From Mesaphorura yosii (Eukaryota > Arthropoda > Collembola > Poduromorpha > Tullbergiidae), in assembly GCA_009869945.1 (NCBI GenBank), contig WIXG01000171.1, forward strand, positions 1-64,000: 64,000 nt of DNA, in the 5' to 3' direction. The translations under genes and the position numbers were made by a program. Shown one piece after another: positions 57,817 through 64,000 of the stretch; positions within the stretch are counted from its first letter, which is position 1, and every line of letters begins with the position of its first letter. Under the pieces are notes generated by a model. That model worked only from the letters and a program-made list of their open reading frames with translations. It had not been told where the DNA came from and did no database searches.

Positions 57817-60800
57817 TTACTTCCAGGGTTTTGTATTCCGACTGATTGATTTCCGCGGCGTGCCACGGCCGCCTGTGGCGCTCGCTCGAGTGGACGTTGA
57901 CGAGTAATGGTAGCCACTGTGGTTAGAACCAATGCTGAATCGTGAGGACGAGGTCGCGGAACCACCAGAAGTATTACTTTGCTGCTGTTGTGATTTGGGC
58001 CTGGGCCCCAGCTGGATTGGAGCCGGGCCTGATGTCAATAGATTACTAAAAATATCCTGGCTCAGTGTGTCGGCGCCGCTGAAGTTGGTTTCAATCCTGC
58101 CTGGAATCGCTTGAAACCCGGCTCCGCTTCCGGTTCCTTTCATCGTGTAGGTGACATTGTGCTCGTGAATGCTGGAAGTTCCTTGGTGCATTCCAACAGA
58201 AGCGACTGAGGTTCTTGGCTTCCAATTATTCCCGTTTTGATCTGCAAACATACACACATCAAAATACAGGTTGGGGGTATCTGCGTGTTCTGAGTCTGTG
58301 TTCCTTGGTAAGTAATGTAGTTCACCTGTCACGGCTGCCGGTCGAACAAATTTCGGCGTTGCTACATTGACATTCGCGTTGCTTTGTGAAGAAATCTTCG
58401 ACAATCGTTTGCTGTTTTTCGTCAGTCCCGTGTCGACCGCTGCCGAAACATTTCTGAGTGGTTTGGACACGTAGTGACTCAAACGTCTCCTTTTCGTACT
58501 TGGACTTGGGCTCATGCCAGCACCAAGCTTGAGTTTTGCGAGTTGTTTTGGGTTGACGCTCTTCGAACCCATCGCAGCTTCCGATTGCGACGGCAGTTTC
58601 CTTGGCGGATGGTAAACAGGAGTCTTCGGCCTGAGTACACAAAATAGGAACAAAAACTATCAACAATGTCAGTCACGAATTATTTTAGCAATTCTTTCGA
58701 AAGCGATAGAGTTGGCTCGTGGACTTACACTTGCTGTTGAGCATTTGGGACAAAACTCTGCCTGCGTTCAATCGCCTTCAGTGTGGCCGTCGAAACATTG
58801 CGCTTGTATTTTGATTGGTCATTCGAAGTGTTGTGCTGGGATAAATGTTCCTTCATCGCCTTGGCCTTGAGTTTTTGACGATCAGTCGCGATGATTGCCA
58901 TTCTTTCGGGTGTAGAGAGCTTAAAGAAGATTCCATGGAAGGAACTGCAGGCTCCGTTCAGCTAGAAACCAGAGCAAATCAAATTAATTCTCTAATTTCG
59001 ATTCTGAAATCCTGATATATAAAACTCACCTGCTGAATCAGCATGCGATGCAAATTCATGTCCTCCGATTTAATTTGCAGACGCGTCGGATCATTCGGGC
59101 TCTCTTCGTAGAGCCGCATGACAAAATCCACGGTGTCCCGAATTGTTTGGACAATCGTCAGGATTTTGTCGGTCCGAAGTAGGCGTCTTGTCAGGTAGCC
59201 TCGAACGCACGCGCTGACCCGAGCGTATTTGGGTGCCATTTCGGGCTCCAGCGCTTTGGGCGGCACGCGCACAGGAGCGTGAGATCGATGGAGGGGATTC
59301 GGGAACGCCACACCTTTCAGAAGTGGTGATCTCACTTCCCCGCCTATTTTTCGGTACTGCGGTGAAAGGGCTTTCATTTTGGCTTGCAATTTTGATAAGC
59401 CGACATTGCCCAATTCTGTCAACGTGTTTGTTGTGCTTGTGGACATCACGGATTTGGTATCACCTTCAAAGTCGGTGATGGTGGTCCAGTCCGATGCGGG
59501 ATAATTTGAATGAGCAGTAGTTGCGGTTGACGTAGCGCTGGACAGCCCCGACCTCAGATTCTGGTCTGGATCGGGAAGTACGATTGGAGGAGGGTCAGAA
59601 GCAGCACGCGTAAGTGGCGCGCGAGCTGGTGAATGCAATACTGGAGCCGGAGCAGTGACAATGGCAGTGACGAAAGGATTGGTCGAATTTCTTAAGGACG
59701 TAAAGCTTTTAACGGACACGCTTTCATTCTGGACGTTTCTCGGCGTTGTTGGAAGAGATTTGGGAAGAGGACGAGTAGAACCTTTCAGTTGCTCGAGAAA
59801 GAACGCTCGTTGCCTCTCGAAGTCCTCCTTTAGCTTGTGCTCTTGCTCGCGATAAACTTTCAGTAACTGTTCCAGCTGTCTTTGCTGCTGTTCCTGCAAT
59901 TCGTTGAATTTCTCCTCGACTTCCTGCTGGAAGTCCTTTTTCGGCGGTGATTTGCTGACGATTTGAGGAGAAAAATCAATTGAACTCGAGCCCACAGATT
60001 GCCTTTGCATGGGCGAGGAATTTGAATCTGCAACATCTTCCATGTATCTCTCCAAGTGTTTTTTCTTATTCAGCTCAACTCCAATCTGCAGTTGCTGCAA
60101 ATGACGGTCGAGAGCTTCCAGTTTGTTGTCCAGTTCCTCGGCTGTCGGTGTTGGCATCACTAACATCTTCGCAGGGATATCAGAGAATTTTGCTGGCGTC
60201 AACAGAGGAAATGGAATGACGTCGAGTTCTTGAGCTTGTGTGTCACTTGACTTCATCCCAGACGCCAGAAGAGCGTCACTGGGTTGTTCCAGCGTATACG
60301 AAAGTTTTCGAACATGTCTTTTGTGCGAGCCGGAGTGCGATGATTTAGATGTGTCGTGATTTTCCTTATCGCTGTCACTTTCTGGAGCAGCCTCTCCTTC
60401 TTTGGATGTGCCATCGTCCTCGCATTTTTTGATTGGCGTGTTCTCAGCTGACGACGGAATTTTTGTGGATAAGGTGACATCATAGGGAGAATTGCGAGGC
60501 AGCCGCTGACGATTCTGCCTTACAGTGTCCGAATTCTCGTCGTTCTCAAATGACTGGCTCGGCTCGGGCGTTCGAGGCGAAAGTTGAGCGTCAACGTCGA
60601 AAATATCACGGGGCATGGAATTGTTGGCTTCGGTCCCTGGAAAAGAGTTGGATGCTGCTGAAACACTCGACCAAGTCACATCTGGAGGAAGAAACGGATT
60701 TAAACTTATGGATGATGAAGTACCCTTCGACGGCTCGGAGCATTCAAATGTTGTCTCTAAGGTCATGGCTTCTGATTCAACTTCAACCTCCGACTCGGAT

Positions 60801-61694
60801 TCGTCTGCATCTTCATCATCGTCTGCTTCATCAAAGTAGAAGGCTGGCCGCTTTCTTTTGCAACTTAAAATCAAATCGGCTGGAGATAGAGTTTCCTTGT
60901 CAGGCGACAAAGACGCTTCACCCTCGGAACGGGCACCTTCAACACCTTTTTCATCGTCGTCCACAGACCGCAACGACTTGCTGCTCCCTTTCTCGCCGGC
61001 AGCACCAGGACCCACTTTCTTGATAAAAGTGGCGATGCTTGAGTCGACAGATGCGAAGTCATCGCTGGAGCTGCAACCTTCTTCATCTTCACCAATTTTC
61101 TCCTTGTTTTCTTCATCTTTCAGTGACCGTGACGGCACCTCAGCTTGATTTTCAGTTATCTCGGGCTCGGTAGGCGTAGGAATACCGGGTTTTCTGATCA
61201 CAAAGTGTTCACCAAATCCAGCCTCCGGTTTCAATACATTCTCTACCACAACAGCTGGCGATTCGAAGTCTTTTCCCTTCTCAGGTTCTGATAGGATTGC
61301 ATTCCTATCAGAAGCCTTTACTTCTTGATGAACCGCTTCGCCCTTTTGTAACGACGAAGGAATGGTAGGAATGGTCAACTGCTTCTTCTGTTTAAGTTGG
61401 GTTTCTTTGTCGATTGCCAACTCTTTATATTTCTGCATCTCGGCCCTCTTAGCTTCAGTCATCTAAAAATCAAAGATCATTGTGATTCCTTGGCCTAGGT
61501 TTATAACCATCTGCAGCTCATGACGATGGTCAGAAACTGTTTGCACGTACCAGCGGAGGAAGAATCGGCCGTCCATCTATTTTAATGCATGACACGTATG
61601 TTGATGCTGGCGGCATGGTTGAAGGGGTTGTATTCAGTCCATGACTTTCTTCGGAGGATGAGTTCATTTTCAGTTTGAGATCCGTAGAACACAT
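57817..61694 (-). CDS. CP110: Centriolar coiled-coil protein of 110 kDa
   Basis: Four exons: 61551-61694, 59030-61462, 58729-58961 and 57817-58630. All phases close, giving 1207 residues. The N-terminal block GRPILPPLMTEAKRAEMQKYK matches the conserved CP110 start. A very long acidic/Ser-rich middle follows, then a coiled coil (QQEVEEKFNELQEQ; LKVYREQEHKLKEDF). The C-terminal conserved region has CVRGYLTRRLLRTDKI (an IQ-like segment) and, in exon 3, FHGIFFKLSTPERMAIIATDR. CP110 caps the distal end of centrioles, controls their length and blocks cilium assembly. The tail after exon 3 is Ser/Pro-rich and disordered. Confidence 0.92.
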
Positions 61695-64000
61695 TTTAGT
61701 TAATTATGAAGAGCAGGTAGATGAGAAAGAAGTGAAGTACGTTTCCAATCTTGCAGTCCTAAAAGACCAGCAGAGAAATCACAGAACAATCAAAAGAGAT
61801 ATCCACGAGTGTCATATCACTTCTATCTTAACCTACCTGTATTAATCTGGCTGATCAGTTGACCATTATCAGTCTATAGTTGGTTAGGAGCATAATCTTC
61901 CAGGGTGCAAAATATTCCATTTCCCTTAGCAAACCACGTACGAAAGGCCTTCGCTTAGGCTAGGACGGACAGATTCAGATTTAAGTGAGCAAAGTTAAAA
62001 TTGATGACAACCCCACGCGAGAGATAAGTGACAGGTGAGTCAGTCGATCAATGTTTACAAAAACGGCCGTTGAACTTGTTGAGCAGCGCAGACTCAATCA
62101 TTACATGGAATCCTTGAAAGCACTGCTTCTCACTGAACAAAGTTAACAGATCCAAAACGTTCAAGAAGTACTAAAAATGGCAGTTTCAGTCATAATCGCG
62201 TAAAATAATCCAGGACGAGACGGGCAAGGCACGAAACGACACAACGGAACGCAACAAAAGAATTGATCTGTTTGTTGACTTTTTGAATTCTCTCAATCTC
62301 CCTTCAGTTTACGTGTTACGAAAGACAAGGTGCTCAATCCCGCTCGATTTGTTTCCTTTCTTTCAAATGAGACAAAACGAACCGCAAGTTTTCTGATTCC
62401 ATACTCACGTACACTTTCGCGAGATGGATTTAATGAGAATTAAAATCTCCCACCTGTTTCATATCATAATTTTTTATTAATGTTGAATCATAATACCAAT
62501 AATAATGATCTTTATCGTATCGTATCGTATATAATAGTAATTATGTGTAGTAATATTAATAATCCTCATTTTCAGATCGGTACGGTACGTAATCTTAAAC
62601 AAATTACTTTCTCCACGCAGCTCGCGTCGTAAAGTAAATTTTAACTAGGATAATTTCAATATCAAGATTTAACCAAGAGTCGGTTGTGTCGTGAAGCATG
62701 AAGAAGCAAGCTGCATCAATTGAGATTTTTGCCTGGCTAATTTCAGATTCTTAACTTCAATCCCAGACTCACGCATCTCACGCTCACGTGGTATCAAAAA
62801 AATATATCAAGATCGCAGTCGTCAACATTCCAAAATTAAATTAAAGTAAAGTATAAAGAAAAATCCTGTCCACAGTCAACAGAGTATCAATATCAAGTGA
62901 ATCATGGCTGAATTGTTCGATGATCTGGTACATATACTCAAAATCATAAGAGATAAGGGTAAAGTAAAGTAAATTGTAGTTGCGTAAGGCGTGGCGTTAC
63001 ACAAAAAGAGATGACATTCTTAAAGAAATCAGTACATAAAGTCAAAGAGACTGATGAAGGTAATGATTCACCATAAAATAAACAAATCTACGTCTACTCT
63101 AAGTATGATTTTTACGTAATACATTTTGAGTGTTCTAATATGGCAAGATGTGACAAGATCTTTGCGTTTTTGGAGAGAGAATTTCGTTACTCTTAATCGC
63201 AAGCCCAACTAGGCCAGGCTGTAGGAGGCGCTAACTACAAAACTAACTAATCGTACGGAGTATGTACAAAAGTCATGCATGCAATTGCATTTCACGTGTC
63301 GTCGTGTAAGGAACTCGTGTAATGTGATGTAATCAGTAATCAGGAAACAAAAGTGGGCTCAAGAAAGCTGTAGTGGAGAGTGGATTGGAAATTAACGGGT
63401 TTCTTCGATCACATTTCCACGTCGGCTCGTAAAATATTAATGCCCTACATCTCACTTTAGCAAAATTGAAGCCCTGCTTTGATTCGCGTGGATTCAGAAC
63501 TGTGATCTTCCAGCAATGCTTGCTTACTTAATCCTAACTTTACGTAGCGTAAATAGCAATTTGAGTAAGTGTGTCAAAGGTTTTTAAAGTTAAACGGTAA
63601 TAGAAAGATCCTTGTTCAATAGCAGTTAACAAACTATAGAGTAATTAATAAGAATATATTCTCACTTAGCTAGAAATCGCCTCGCGTATCTACAAATTGA
63701 GTGTTTCTTGTGTTAAATTGCCTTAGTCAACATAAAAGATCACATTATTAAAATGAGTCATTTTGTTTCTCGTTTCTCCGTAATTTGTAGACTTGTACGT
63801 TGTGCTACAGAAACTCTGCCACGACAAGAAACTCTACGCCACAAAATAGAGTACACGTACACTAAACTGCTGATGGCTGGTCTAAGCTGACTCTCTCGAC
63901 TGACTTGTTGGTCCTACTCTAATATATTGTAATATCAATGCTTTGTGTCTTGTGTAATTTGTTTGGTAATAAATAAAGTTATTGAATAATTTCTTGTGTG
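61695..64000. other. No gene recognised
   Basis: About 2.3 kb upstream of CP110, strongly AT-rich, with no long ORF on either strand. A short ATCGT repeat is near 62515-62530. AATAAATAAAG near 63967-63977 on the plus strand could be the poly(A) signal of a transcript, but no coding part is visible. Confidence 0.5.

Noticed and set aside
59233-61148. Plus-strand ORFs opposite CP110
   Set aside because: Shadows of the very long CP110 exon.
1-64000. Transposons and tRNA or rRNA genes
   Set aside because: No transposase, reverse transcriptase, terminal repeats or convincing tRNA boxes were found by eye; short degenerate copies could have been missed.

Overview
This window is eukaryotic and very probably from an arthropod. 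Most genes are split by short GT-AG introns (about 50-120 bp), intergenic DNA is AT-rich, and several genes have TATA boxes and AATAAA signals. The gene set is animal: a receptor tyrosine kinase, a neuropeptide GPCR, a carboxylesterase, a gustatory receptor with the C-terminal TY-x5-QF-type motif, a kelch plus CBM14 chitin-binding relic, CP110, TTC27, a MAGE protein and peptide O-xylosyltransferase. Very divergent multi-pass chemoreceptor-like proteins next to a canonical gustatory receptor suggest a springtail (Collembola) or similar early-branching hexapod. That identification is inference.

Layout. 0.25-4.5 kb (-): Ig-domain receptor tyrosine kinase. 5.9-7.2 kb (+): secreted PAN/Apple-type protein. 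7.7-8.0 kb (+): small secreted protein. 8.5-10.6 kb (-): secreted carboxylesterase; a 63-bp piece of it, including intron sequence, is copied at 11.4 kb just upstream of a small secreted-protein candidate. 12.3-13.7 kb (-): LDLa-like single-pass membrane protein with a 15-bp minisatellite. 16.5-18.3 kb (-): intronless ankyrin-repeat protein ending in a CaaX-like box. 20.2-21.4 kb (-): chemoreceptor-like protein. 22.4-24.6 kb (-): P-loop NTPase, head-to-head with a CARD plus death-domain adaptor at 24.9-25.7 kb (+). 25.8-26.3 kb (-): damaged sigma-type GST. 26.7-27.9 kb (+): kelch/CBM14 pseudogene. 28.5-36.8 kb (-): neuropeptide GPCR with two in-frame alternative TM1-TM2 modules. 38.2-38.8 kb (-): four-TM protein. 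39.7-41.3 kb (-): gustatory receptor. 42.1-43.3 kb (+): chemoreceptor-like protein. 43.5-44.8 kb (-): coiled-coil protein. 45.2-45.6 kb (-): 103-residue membrane protein. 47.3-50.8 kb (+): TTC27. 50.9-52.6 kb (-): MAGE/NSE3. 53.3-57.0 kb (-): O-xylosyltransferase. 57.8-61.7 kb (-): CP110. 61.7-64 kb: no gene recognised.

How genes may work together. The strongest local pairing is the NTPase and the CARD-DD (CRADD/RAIDD-like) adaptor, divergently transcribed from about 0.3 kb of shared upstream DNA; such domains act together in apoptosome, PIDDosome or inflammasome-like assemblies. Three chemoreceptor-type genes are spread between 20 and 43 kb. From 43 kb onward the genes are mostly conserved single-copy housekeeping genes. 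Splice models were built by hand from GT/AG sites and reading phase; none has transcript support here.
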